Positions 6,083 through 13,534 of a DNA stretch of 15,349 nt are shown piece by piece; position 1 is the first letter of the stretch; each line of letters starts with the position of its first letter. Source of the DNA: JAAAOH01 sp046540795 (GTDB lineage Bacteria; Spirochaetota; Spirochaetia; DSM-27196; PWMO01). Made by a program: the position numbers and the translations under genes. Location of the stretch: positions 1 through 15,349 of the forward strand of contig JBKHEN010000060.1 of NCBI GenBank assembly GCA_046540795.1, written 5' to 3'. The notes under the pieces were generated by a model. That model did no database searches and was not told the DNA's origin. It worked only from the letters and a program-made list of their open reading frames with translations.

Positions 6083-8133
6083 GGCTTGCTCACCATTAAG
6101 TCGTTGTCATCTATCCACCCCTCGACGCCGAAACCGGTACGCACCAATCGGTATCCACCATAGGTCTCGAGCGGTCGCACCGCCGTACCGGCGGGTAGGC
6201 TCAACCACTGTTCCGCCTCCGCAACGGGGACCTGGGTCAACACGGCATTCTCGGTCTCCACCACGGCGGTAGGTACCGCCGACGTTCGCATCGCGTAGAC
6301 CATGAGGACCACGGCCCCGAACAAGAACAGGACCGTGGAGATGAACCCGATCGCGTGGCGCGCGCCACCACGCCGCCGCATCCGTATCAGAAGCCCCGTG
6401 AGAAGGTACGCCAGCACGAACAACGCAGTCAAAGCAACGTCCGGGTGCACCCGTGCACGATGCTGTACCTGCCGGTCCAGCTCATACTGCTCCTCCACCC
6501 ACTGCAGCGCCTCGCCGGCCTGCCGAAACATGGGGCGGATCCGCAGAGCCTCCCGCAGCGCGTAAACCGTACCGGCACGCTCGTCGGCCAGGTAGGAGGC
6601 ATAGCCGAGGTTGTACAGAATACCGGGGCTGCGGGGGTACTCATCCTCCATGCGTCTCAGGCGCCACAACGCCTCCGCAAGGTTATCCTCCTCGAGGGCC
6701 GCGACGCTGCGCTCGAGCTCTTCGCGGGGAAGCTCCCGCGGCGGCGTTGCGGCCAGCAAAACGGTAACCAGAGGCAGAACCAGAAGAGCAAGCATTCCTC
6801 CTCGTCGAACGGAAAACCCGGCCAGTGTAAGCACCACGGCGACCACCGGCGGGAGGAACAGCAGGTAAAACGCCGGAATGCGGTACATCTCCCACGGTTG
6901 CATTCGCCGGATCTGGTCGACCGTCAGGGGGTCGAAGGCGATATCCTCTCGGGCTTCAGCAACGCTCGCCTCGGCGGGGCGCACCTCGAGGGTGAAGCGG
7001 TGCGGCCCGTCGCTGCCGATCTCCCCCGTTTCGGGATCCAGCCAGGTGAACGGCTCGACGGTCACCTGATGCTCGCCCGGCTCCTCCGGCGCAATGCGCA
7101 GCCGCTGCTCCCGCGAGCCGACGAGCCCCCGGGGCACCGGCGCCACCTCGCCGTGCTCGCCGGCGGTCCCCACCCGAATCTCGCCGGCATCGACCTCCGG
7201 AAACCGGAAGAAATCCAGATTGCCGGTGCCCTCGGCTCTCAGCGTCAAGACAGCCGCCTCTCCCTCGGTCAGTCGGTGCTCCGATAGCTCTACGGAGAAA
7301 CGATATGAGCCCACCGCCAGCGTTTCGCGGACCTCCTCGGGAAGGGGCCGCACGTCGAGGGTCAGCGCCTCCGCCCGTCCGGCACGGGCGGAGGCGCCTA
7401 CCTCGGCCGGCGGAATGACTACCTCGCCGTCCGTCTGGGGCGTGAGGAGAAACGTGGCAATCGGATAGCGCAGGATCTCTACGCCGGAGACGACCTCGCT
7501 TGCCACCGATCCGAGCCCCTGCACTTCCTCGAACACGGCGTCCTCGGGGGGATCCACGTCGATCCGATCGGGAAAGGCGAACGATGTCGCTCGCTCTATC
7601 TCCAGATACAGTGGAATCGTCTGCCCCTCGTAGATACGATCGACGGGGGTGTTCCACGCGACGTCGAACGGAATCGTATCTTCGCTCTCCGAGACGGTAA
7701 CCTCGACCAAGTGCCGCTCGGTCTGCCAGGTGTTGCCCCTGTCGTCCTCTAGGCGTATCGGCTCGATCACCATGCGCCCGGGATCCGTAGCCCGGAAAGG
7801 GATGGTAATCTCAACCCGCCGCGATTGCGGTCCCGAAGCGCCGATCTCGACAATGGAGGGACCGGCCATCCTGTCGATGCTCTCCGGATATAACGGCTCC
7901 TTGATGGAGAGGTCCTCCACGGAGAGCTCCTCCGCGTCGGGAAGGTCGGTTGCACGAATGACCAACTCGAATCGTTCCCCGGCGGCGACCTTCCGGGGCT
8001 CGAGGGAGGAGCTTAGCTGTTCCTGCCCTCCGGCGAGGGCGACAGGCATGGACAGCAGAGCCGCAAGGAATACACCGATCGCTACCACGCGGGCATTTCC
8101 GGCTCGTCTTCCACGTCGTCGGCGGCAAACCAC
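6079..8133 (-). CDS. batD: BatD-like protein fused to a BatE-like TPR/SH3 part
   Basis: In this 684-residue protein, residues 1-36 are a signal peptide with an Arg-rich start (VCRRRRGRRAGNARVVAIGVFL). Residues 38-390 are tandem beta-sandwich units typical of BatD (oxygen-tolerance family), as in LEPRKVAAGERFELVI and GTGNLDFFRFPEVD. Membrane segments lie at about 419-440 and 446-463. Residues 470-548 are TPR-like (EDNLAEALWRLRRME, ILYNLGYASYLA, ALREALRIRP). Two more membrane segments lie at about 566-584 and 594-614. Residues 620-684 look like a bacterial SH3 domain (VETENAVLTQVPV, LPAGTAVRPLETYGGYRLVR, VEGWIDDNDL). In Bacteroidetes the TPR-plus-SH3 part is the separate protein BatE, so this reads as a BatD-BatE fusion. 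The start is GTG at 8133, with AGGAGG (8146-8141) 7 nt upstream; it overlaps batC by 52 bp. Confidence 0.85.
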   Translation of the reverse strand: MVCRRRRGRRAGNARVVAIGVFLAALLSMPVALAGGQEQLSSSLEPRKVAAGERFELVIRATDLPDAEELSVEDLSIKEPLYPESIDRMAGPSIVEIGASGPQSRRVEITIPFRATDPGRMVIEPIRLEDDRGNTWQTERHLVEVTVSESEDTIPFDVAWNTPVDRIYEGQTIPLYLEIERATSFAFPDRIDVDPPEDAVFEEVQGLGSVASEVVSGVEILRYPIATFLLTPQTDGEVVIPPAEVGASARAGRAEALTLDVRPLPEEVRETLAVGSYRFSVELSEHRLTEGEAAVLTLRAEGTGNLDFFRFPEVDAGEIRVGTAGEHGEVAPVPRGLVGSREQRLRIAPEEPGEHQVTVEPFTWLDPETGEIGSDGPHRFTLEVRPAEASVAEAREDIAFDPLTVDQIRRMQPWEMYRIPAFYLLFLPPVVAVVLTLAGFSVRRGGMLALLVLPLVTVLLAATPPRELPREELERSVAALEEDNLAEALWRLRRMEDEYPRSPGILYNLGYASYLADERAGTVYALREALRIRPMFRQAGEALQWVEEQYELDRQVQHRARVHPDVALTALFVLAYLLTGLLIRMRRRGGARHAIGFISTVLFLFGAVVLMVYAMRTSAVPTAVVETENAVLTQVPVAEAEQWLSLPAGTAVRPLETYGGYRLVRTGFGVEGWIDDNDLMVSKP

Positions 8134-8699
8134 CGGTTCTCCTCCTTGCGTCGCACGTATTCGAGTATTCGCACCGTCTGCGCCGAGTTCCCCTCGGCCT
8201 CGCCTCCGTCCTCCGGGGGCTCCTCGCGAACGACCTGTTCACCGGCACGAATCTTCCGCAGCGCCAGCTCCAGGTTCACCTTGGCGTCCACGCTGCCGGG
8301 GTCGATCTCGAGAGCTCGCTGAAACTGCGTGTAGGCATCCCGGTACCGGCCGCGCTCGTAGTAGTAAACCCCCTTGTTGAACGCAACTCCGAAGAGTATG
8401 TCCGCCTCGTCGCTGTCCCCGGCTCTCTCCCACATACCGAGGGCGGCTTGAACCTCCCCGAGAGCATAGTACACATTGCCGAGGTTATACGCGATCCACC
8501 GTCCGTACTCGCCGGTCTCGAATGCCCGCAGGTAGTCCACCGTGGCGTTCTGAAACCGCCCCTGGCCGAAGGCGTAATTCGCCCGCAGCACACGCAGATG
8601 CGTTTCCGTTCCGCAAGAGGAGAGAAGCAGGAGCGCGGCGAGGAGCCCCGCGGCGGCCCCGAGCCGTATTAGACGATTCCTTAAACGATTCCTTTCCAT
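8082..8699 (-). CDS. batC: BatC-like TPR lipoprotein
   Basis: This 205-residue protein has an N-terminal lipoprotein signal: basic RNRLRNRLIR, a hydrophobic core AAGLLAALLLL, and a lipobox LSSC with Cys29 as the lipidated residue. Residues about 35-150 are TPR helices (RFQNATVDYLRAFETG, AYNLGNVYYALGEVQAAL, AFNKGVYYYERGRYRDAYTQ, then ALEIDPGSVDAKVNLELAL). The C-terminal tail is acidic with a Trp (EYVRRKEENRWF, then a final MPAW), a pattern seen in Bat-operon TPR proteins. TPRs probably scaffold BatA/BatB at the outer face of the inner membrane, which is inference from family and position. The ATG overlaps the 3' end of batB by 19 bp. It is equivalent by position to Borrelia bb0171. Confidence 0.85.
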   Translation of the reverse strand: MERNRLRNRLIRLGAAAGLLAALLLLSSCGTETHLRVLRANYAFGQGRFQNATVDYLRAFETGEYGRWIAYNLGNVYYALGEVQAALGMWERAGDSDEADILFGVAFNKGVYYYERGRYRDAYTQFQRALEIDPGSVDAKVNLELALRKIRAGEQVVREEPPEDGGEAEGNSAQTVRILEYVRRKEENRWFAADDVEDEPEMPAW

Positions 8700-9670
8700 C
8701 GAAATATCCGTACGAACATGCTCAATCCCAGTGCAATCACGGCCGCCCCGGCGAACAGACGGTACCGCGGCACCGGCACGAGACGAAATCCTTCGCGCTC
8801 GCGCCGCTCTTCGAACCCCTCCATTGCACGAAGCAGCGAGGGAACCGTCCGCCCGGCTGCACCGCTGTACGCTTCGGCGCCGGAGGTCTCGGCGATCTCC
8901 TCCATGATATCGGAGTCCGCCCGGCTCAAGACCACGTTACCGTCGGCGTCGGTGAGACGATTTCCGTCTCCGAGCCGTATGGTAGAGCCTTCCGCCGATC
9001 CGAGCGTCACCGTGAACACCGGAACGCCCGCCGTCCCCGCCGTCTCCGCCGGCCGCAAAGCGTTTCCCCGGTGTTGCTCACCGTCGGAGAGCAACACGAT
9101 TGCCCGGTTGCGGTTGGCGCTCTCGGGAAACGCCGCAAATGCGGCGGACAGCCCCTGCTCCAGATCGGTCCCGCGCGCCGAAAGCACTTCGGTGGCAAGA
9201 GAACGAATGAAGGAGTCAACCGCCACTCGGTCCTCGGTAACCGGCACCGCGGTCAGCGCCCGGGAGGAGAAGACAACGATCCCGAAGCGAGCCGCCTGCA
9301 GCTCTTGAAACACCCCACGCATGATCTCCCGGGCCGCGCCGATGCGCGGGCCGTCATCCACATCCCGCGCCAGCATACTCCGCGAAACGTCGACTGCAAA
9401 CACCACATCCAGGCCGCGGCGATCTTCCTCCACCGACTCCTGACCCCACGAGAACCCCGCAAGCGCCAGAATCATGAACGCAACGGCCAGGAGAAAGAAC
9501 AGGGAGGAAAAGAACCATTTGACCAGGTACACCGGGAGGGCTGAAGCGTGGCGGGTGCCGGCCAGCGCGGCAAGGTCCTCTCGGCCGCGGCGGTACTGGT
9601 GCCACTGCACCACCGCGATGGGAAGAAGCGCGAGCAGAAACCACAGCACCTGCGGGTGATCGATGCTCAT
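8681..9670 (-). CDS. batB: BatB, membrane-anchored vWA protein
   Basis: Membrane segments of this 329-residue protein lie at about 7-24, 53-74 and 304-321, with a vWA domain (about 85-285) between the second and third, so the domain faces the periplasm. The metal-binding MIDAS is complete: DVSRS (Asp94, Ser96, Ser98), Thr168 in RGTDLEQG, and Asp196 in LLSDGE. Intact MIDAS residues suggest metal-dependent partner binding. The N-terminal HPQVLWFLLALLPIAVVQWHQYRRGR is the usual Bat aerotolerance N-terminal motif. The ATG overlaps the batA stop as ATGA (9670-9667), so it is translationally coupled. It matches Borrelia BB0172 by position and architecture. Confidence 0.93.
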   Translation of the reverse strand: MSIDHPQVLWFLLALLPIAVVQWHQYRRGREDLAALAGTRHASALPVYLVKWFFSSLFFLLAVAFMILALAGFSWGQESVEEDRRGLDVVFAVDVSRSMLARDVDDGPRIGAAREIMRGVFQELQAARFGIVVFSSRALTAVPVTEDRVAVDSFIRSLATEVLSARGTDLEQGLSAAFAAFPESANRNRAIVLLSDGEQHRGNALRPAETAGTAGVPVFTVTLGSAEGSTIRLGDGNRLTDADGNVVLSRADSDIMEEIAETSGAEAYSGAAGRTVPSLLRAMEGFEERREREGFRLVPVPRYRLFAGAAVIALGLSMFVRIFRWKGIV

Positions 9671-10665
9671 AGGACCTCCCGCAGGAGCAGCTTACGCACT
9701 AGAAAGTCGAAGAGCAGAGCGGCCAGCGCAAACACGATCAGAAGGCGATGTTGGGGGTCGGTGTGAACCTCAAGGCGCATTCGTTGCTCCGTCGTCTCAA
9801 TGGTGTCGATGGCCTCGAACACCGAGTCCAACGTCCCGCTCGTACCGGCATAGAAGTAGGCACCCCCGGATACCTCGGCGATCTCGCGCAGGAGATCTTC
9901 GTCGAATCCTTCCTCGAGGGTTCCTCTATAGACCTGCTCGGTCTCGGGATCGGTAAACTCGATCTCCGCCTGTCGGTCGCTGCCGATTCCGATGGTGTAG
10001 ATGCGAACCCCGATCTCGGTGGCAATGCGGGCGGCCGTCTCCGGCAGTACTTCCCCGGCGTTATTCTTGCCGTCGGTAAGCAGAATCATCACCCGCTCGC
10101 TCGCCTCGCTCGACTGCAGGTGCAGTGCACCGAGGGCGATGCCCATGCCGATAGCCGTCCCGTCGCCCAATTCCATGATACGCAGCTCATCGATTGTCTC
10201 GATAACCTTTCCGTAATCCGTGGTCGGCGGCATGCGCAGGGCAGCTTCCCGGCCGAAGCTCACTACACCGATAGGATCGTTCTCCCGTCGCTCGACGAAA
10301 CGCCGGATCGTCTCCCGGGCGGATTCGAATCGATTCTCCGGCGCAAAATCCTGCGCCGCCATGCTCGGCGACTCGTCGAGCACGACCATGATATCGATAC
10401 CCCGGTCCAAATACACCCGGTCCCGCGACACCCGTGCCGCGCCCGCCAACGCCAGGATGAGGGCGACCAGGCCCGACCAGAAGGCCAACACCGCCAGGGC
10501 GAACAGGAGGCGCCGACCGAGGTAGCCCGGGGAGAATCCCCGGGCATTCCACATACGAAAGGCAAAGGGTAGCTTCCCGCCGCGGCCGCGCCAGAAATGC
10601 CGGAAATACACCGCCAGGGGCAGTAGCAGAAGCAGAAAAAGGTAGCCGGGGCTCTCAAATACCAC
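9667..10665 (-). CDS. batA: BatA, membrane-anchored vWA protein
   Basis: This 332-residue protein has membrane segments at about 8-22, 52-75 and 308-325. The vWA domain (about 88-295) carries an intact MIDAS: DESPS (Asp97, Ser99, Ser101), Thr170 in GDGTAIG, and Asp198 in LLTDGKNN. The N-terminal FESPGYLFLLLLLPLAVYFRHFW matches the Bat N-terminal family. The start is GTG at 10665, with AAGGGGG 6 nt upstream and an 11-bp overlap with the preceding gene. A longer reading to an ATG at 10791 would add 42 Arg/Cys-rich residues encoded inside the upstream gene and is rejected. BatA and BatB together are thought to form the periplasmic vWA core of the Bat system. Confidence 0.93.
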   Translation of the reverse strand: MVFESPGYLFLLLLLPLAVYFRHFWRGRGGKLPFAFRMWNARGFSPGYLGRRLLFALAVLAFWSGLVALILALAGAARVSRDRVYLDRGIDIMVVLDESPSMAAQDFAPENRFESARETIRRFVERRENDPIGVVSFGREAALRMPPTTDYGKVIETIDELRIMELGDGTAIGMGIALGALHLQSSEASERVMILLTDGKNNAGEVLPETAARIATEIGVRIYTIGIGSDRQAEIEFTDPETEQVYRGTLEEGFDEDLLREIAEVSGGAYFYAGTSGTLDSVFEAIDTIETTEQRMRLEVHTDPQHRLLIVFALAALLFDFLVRKLLLREVL

Positions 10666-11638
10666 GCCGTGCCCCCTTCTGCGACTCGGCGTGTGTCCGA
10701 CGACTGCGTTTACGCTCCAGGTGGCGCAGCACCCGCAGCACCGCCTCGAGGTGTTGTGTACGTGCCTCGGCGGAGGCACGCCGGCTTGCAAACTTGACTC
10801 GATCGCCGAAGTGGAACACGTCTAGGACCGCCTGCCGGTCTTCCGCTTCGGGAATGTAGCGCTGCAGCTCAGCCGCCAGCTCTTCGGTGGTTGCCGAGAG
10901 CGCGTCGGCATGCATTCGTTTGGATAGGTAGGCACGGAAGTCGGAGAGCAGCCGTATGTAGAACTCTCGGTCGGACATTTCGTTCATGTCCCCGGCAAGC
11001 TGGCGCAGTGAGCGGGATATCCGACGGTAGGGCAGCGCCTCACGATAACGCTGCACCACGGCGCGCACTTTACGCCTGCCCCATCGAAAGAACAGGAACC
11101 AGCCGCCGGGGATCAGCACGAGCAGCCCGGCCGCCCCGGCGATCAGAGCTCGCGTACCCGGCAGCATCAGCTGATCCCTGAGCGGCGCGAGGCTATCCCG
11201 TTGCTCGTCGAGAATCGAGGATACCGGCACGTCGATACTGCGCAGGCTCACGTCTCCGAGGCGCATCGCCGGAAGCGTCTGGGTCCCCGTCCGATACGGG
11301 GTAAAGGTCACCCGCAGCTCCCATCCGGCGGCCGTCTCGCCCAGGCGCACACCGTGAAGGCTGCCCCAAGGGATGGTCGGAGACTCCTCCGGCAAGCGAG
11401 GTGAGGCGCCGGCCGCGGTGCGAAAGGCAACGCGCATCTCCACCCGGTCTCCCACGTAGAAGACCTGCGGAAGAAATGTGGTGCGCTCCACCTGCGCCGC
11501 GGTGGGCTCTACGATCCGCTGTTCGCCCGTCTCCTGCTCCTGCTCCTGCTCCTGCGCGCCGACCGGGCTCCCCGGGACTACCATCAGGAAAACTGCAAGA
11601 AAAAAGGTACCCAGCGCCAGGCCTCCGTGCCGGTTCAT
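10655..11638 (-). CDS. Bat-operon signal peptide/one-TM protein (bb0174-like position)
   Basis: The signal peptide of this 327-residue protein ends near residue 28 (VVPGSPVGA|QE). An EQEQEQE tract follows, then a beta-rich periplasmic domain of about 45-145 (VFYVGDRVEMRVAFRT, AAGWELRVTFTPYRTG). One membrane segment lies at 163-185 (ALIAGAAGLLVLIPGGWFLF). A cytoplasmic helical region (190-310) is very basic at its end. The helical part (EFYIRLLSDFRAYLSKRM, TTEELAAELQRY) resembles the C-terminal region of DUF4381/BatD-type proteins found between DUF58 and vWA genes. It could link cytosolic MoxR/DUF58 to the periplasmic vWA proteins, which is inference. The ATG overlaps the DUF58 stop as ATGA (11638-11635). 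Confidence 0.8.
   Translation of the reverse strand: MNRHGGLALGTFFLAVFLMVVPGSPVGAQEQEQEQETGEQRIVEPTAAQVERTTFLPQVFYVGDRVEMRVAFRTAAGASPRLPEESPTIPWGSLHGVRLGETAAGWELRVTFTPYRTGTQTLPAMRLGDVSLRSIDVPVSSILDEQRDSLAPLRDQLMLPGTRALIAGAAGLLVLIPGGWFLFFRWGRRKVRAVVQRYREALPYRRISRSLRQLAGDMNEMSDREFYIRLLSDFRAYLSKRMHADALSATTEELAAELQRYIPEAEDRQAVLDVFHFGDRVKFASRRASAEARTQHLEAVLRVLRHLERKRSRRTHAESQKGARRGI
11531..11554. repeat. Four tandem CTCCTG hexamers
   Basis: CTCCTG repeats four times without error, encoding Glu-Gln repeats on the minus strand just after the signal peptidase site of the Bat-operon TM protein. Changes in copy number would keep the reading frame, so length variation would alter only the linker. Confidence 0.8.
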
Positions 11639-12528
11639 CGGGCTTTCCTCCGCCGGAAGAACTCAATGAGCCGGCCGACCGGGTCGTCTTCTGTAGAGAC
11701 CTCGAGGGTGGCGATTCCTCTTCGGCGGCAGTCACGTCGCCATTGCAGGCGCTGCACTTCCCAGTACTCCCGGTACTGCTTCCGGAACTTCCGGCTCAGC
11801 CCGGAGGCAAGCACGGTTCGACCCGTCTCAGGGTCCTCGAGCTGCACCAGTCCCGTCCGGGGATACTCGTAGTCCAGGGGATCTGAGACTCGCACCGCTA
11901 TGACGTCGTGACGACGGGCGAGCAGACTCAGCTCCCGCAGGTATCCGGCGGTCTTGAAGTCTGAAAGGACCACGCATATCCCCCGCCGCTTGAGCGCCTC
12001 GCCGGCCGCTCGCAGCGCCAGGGAGAGGTCCGAACCCCGACCTTCCGGCTCGAAGGCGATCATGTCCTCCACGAGTCGCGTGGCATGCTTGCGGCCCTTT
12101 ACCGGCGTGACCCAGTGCTCGATTCGATCGGTGAAGAACAGCGCCCCCACCTTGTCGTTGTTCTGCACCGCGGCGAAGGTAAGAAGGGAGAAGAGAACGC
12201 TCTGAACCTCCCGTCTCATCTCGTTTCGCAGGCCTCTGCTTACCGAACCGGAGAGGTCGACGATGAGAAACAGCGTGAGCTCCCGCTCCTCCCGATAGGT
12301 CTTTGCGAAAGCGGTGGTCATGCGTGAGCTCACGTTCCAGTCGATGAGCCGGGCGTCGTCACCTTCGACGTACTCCCGGACCTCGTCGAATTCGATCCCG
12401 GGACCCTTGAACACCGAGCGATAGTTGCCCGCAAGCAGGCTTTCCACGAGCTTGTGTGAGAGGAGTTGGAGCTGCTTTACACGCGAGAGGATGCGCGCAC
12501 GTTCCATTGGGTGGTCCCGGGCCGACAC
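11635..12528 (-). CDS. DUF58 vWA-like protein
   Basis: This protein of 297 residues carries the DUF58 signature at about 43-68 (GIEFDEVREYVEGDDARLIDWN), followed by a vWA-like fold. DLSGS (Asp91, Ser93, Ser95) matches the first MIDAS motif, and VVLSDFK supplies the later Asp. There is no signal or membrane segment, so it is cytosolic. DUF58 proteins nearly always sit next to MoxR and are thought to be its partner or adaptor. The GTG start at 12528 begins one base after the moxR stop. A second choice, ATG at 12507 (MERARILSRVK), removes seven residues; neither has a clear Shine-Dalgarno, so re-initiation after moxR is likely. It matches Borrelia bb0175 by position. Confidence 0.9.
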   Translation of the reverse strand: MSARDHPMERARILSRVKQLQLLSHKLVESLLAGNYRSVFKGPGIEFDEVREYVEGDDARLIDWNVSSRMTTAFAKTYREERELTLFLIVDLSGSVSRGLRNEMRREVQSVLFSLLTFAAVQNNDKVGALFFTDRIEHWVTPVKGRKHATRLVEDMIAFEPEGRGSDLSLALRAAGEALKRRGICVVLSDFKTAGYLRELSLLARRHDVIAVRVSDPLDYEYPRTGLVQLEDPETGRTVLASGLSRKFRKQYREYWEVQRLQWRRDCRRRGIATLEVSTEDDPVGRLIEFFRRRKAR

Positions 12529-12529
12529 A

Positions 12530-13534
12530 TCAGGGAACCGGCACCGCCGAGAGGAGGTAATTCACCACGTCCTCCGGCGTCAGTTCCTCGGCTTCCGCTT
12601 CGTAGGAGAGCACCACCCGGTGGCGCAGCACCGGACGGGCAATCGCTTTCACGTCCTCCGGGACGACGTAATCCCGCCCTTCGAAGAGGGCATTCACTTT
12701 GGCACAACGGTAGAGATAGATCGTCGCCCGCGGGGAGGCGCCGAACTCGATGTAGCGCGAGAAGGAATGGCCACCGCGACTTGTCTCCCGGGAGGCGGTG
12801 ACGAGGGCTACGATGTACTCCTCGATGCGTTCATCCACGGTGATGCCGGCGACGATGTCCTTCAGCCTGCGAATATCCGGCCGAAAGAGGATCGGCTTCA
12901 GCGACACGTCCTGCTCCACCCCGACCTTTCTGAGGATTTGCAGCTCTTCCTTCGGACTCGGATACTCCACCGACAGCTTCATCAGGAATCGGTCGAGCTG
13001 TGCCTCCGGCAACGGGTATGTTCCTTCCTGCTCGATCGGGTTCTGCGTGGCAAGCACGAAGAACGGCTCGGGCAACGGGTAGGTTTCCTCGCCGATCGTC
13101 ACCTGGCGTTCCTCCATCGACTCGAGAAGCGCCGACTGCACCTTCGCCGGGGCACGGTTGACCTCGTCGGCGAGAACGATGTTTGAGAAAACCGGTCCCT
13201 TTCGCGGTACGAACTCACCGGTCTGCTGCCGGTAAACCATATTGCCGACCAGGTCGGCCGGCAGCAGATCCGGCGTAAACTGGATCCTCTTGAAGCTGGA
13301 GTCGATGACGGCGCTGATGGCTTTCACCGCTCGCGTCTTGGCCAACCCCGGTACACCCTCGAGCAGGATATGACCGTTTGCCAAGATGCCCATCAGCAGC
13401 CCGTCTATCATGCCTTGCTGACCGACCACCGATCGGGCGATCTCCTCCCGCGCCCGAGCAAGCGTCTTACCGGCCTCGCGGACACCCCGGTTGGATTCCT
13501 TCGATTGAAGCTGATTCATTGTTGTGTCTCTCAT
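12530..13534 (-). CDS. moxR: MoxR-family AAA+ ATPase
   Basis: This 334-residue protein is a complete MoxR AAA+ ATPase: Walker A GVPGLAKT (60-67, Lys66), Walker B VLADE (120-124) within the typical ADEVNRAPAKVQSALLESM, sensor 1 ATQNP (162-166), and the LDRF arginine (Arg182). A C-terminal helical lid follows (IEFGASPRATIYLYRCAKV, EDVKAIARPVLRHRV). MoxR ATPases act as chaperone-like remodelers for vWA proteins; here BatA, BatB and the DUF58 protein are the obvious clients. The ATG at 13534 overlaps the argJ stop as ATGA. An in-frame ATG at 13519 (MNQLQSKESN) is a possible alternative and would shorten it by five residues. Confidence 0.95.
   Translation of the reverse strand: MRDTTMNQLQSKESNRGVREAGKTLARAREEIARSVVGQQGMIDGLLMGILANGHILLEGVPGLAKTRAVKAISAVIDSSFKRIQFTPDLLPADLVGNMVYRQQTGEFVPRKGPVFSNIVLADEVNRAPAKVQSALLESMEERQVTIGEETYPLPEPFFVLATQNPIEQEGTYPLPEAQLDRFLMKLSVEYPSPKEELQILRKVGVEQDVSLKPILFRPDIRRLKDIVAGITVDERIEEYIVALVTASRETSRGGHSFSRYIEFGASPRATIYLYRCAKVNALFEGRDYVVPEDVKAIARPVLRHRVVLSYEAEAEELTPEDVVNYLLSAVPVP

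Noticed and set aside
8522..9544. 340-codon open frame on the plus strand
   Set aside because: It lies antisense to batB and batC, whose vWA and lipoprotein motifs are unmistakable. The product is low-complexity Arg/His/Pro.
10666..10791. Upstream ATG for batA adding 42 residues
   Set aside because: The added residues are encoded within the preceding gene, are Cys/Arg-rich, and would place the Bat N-terminal membrane motif internally. The GTG at 10665 has a strong ribosome site.
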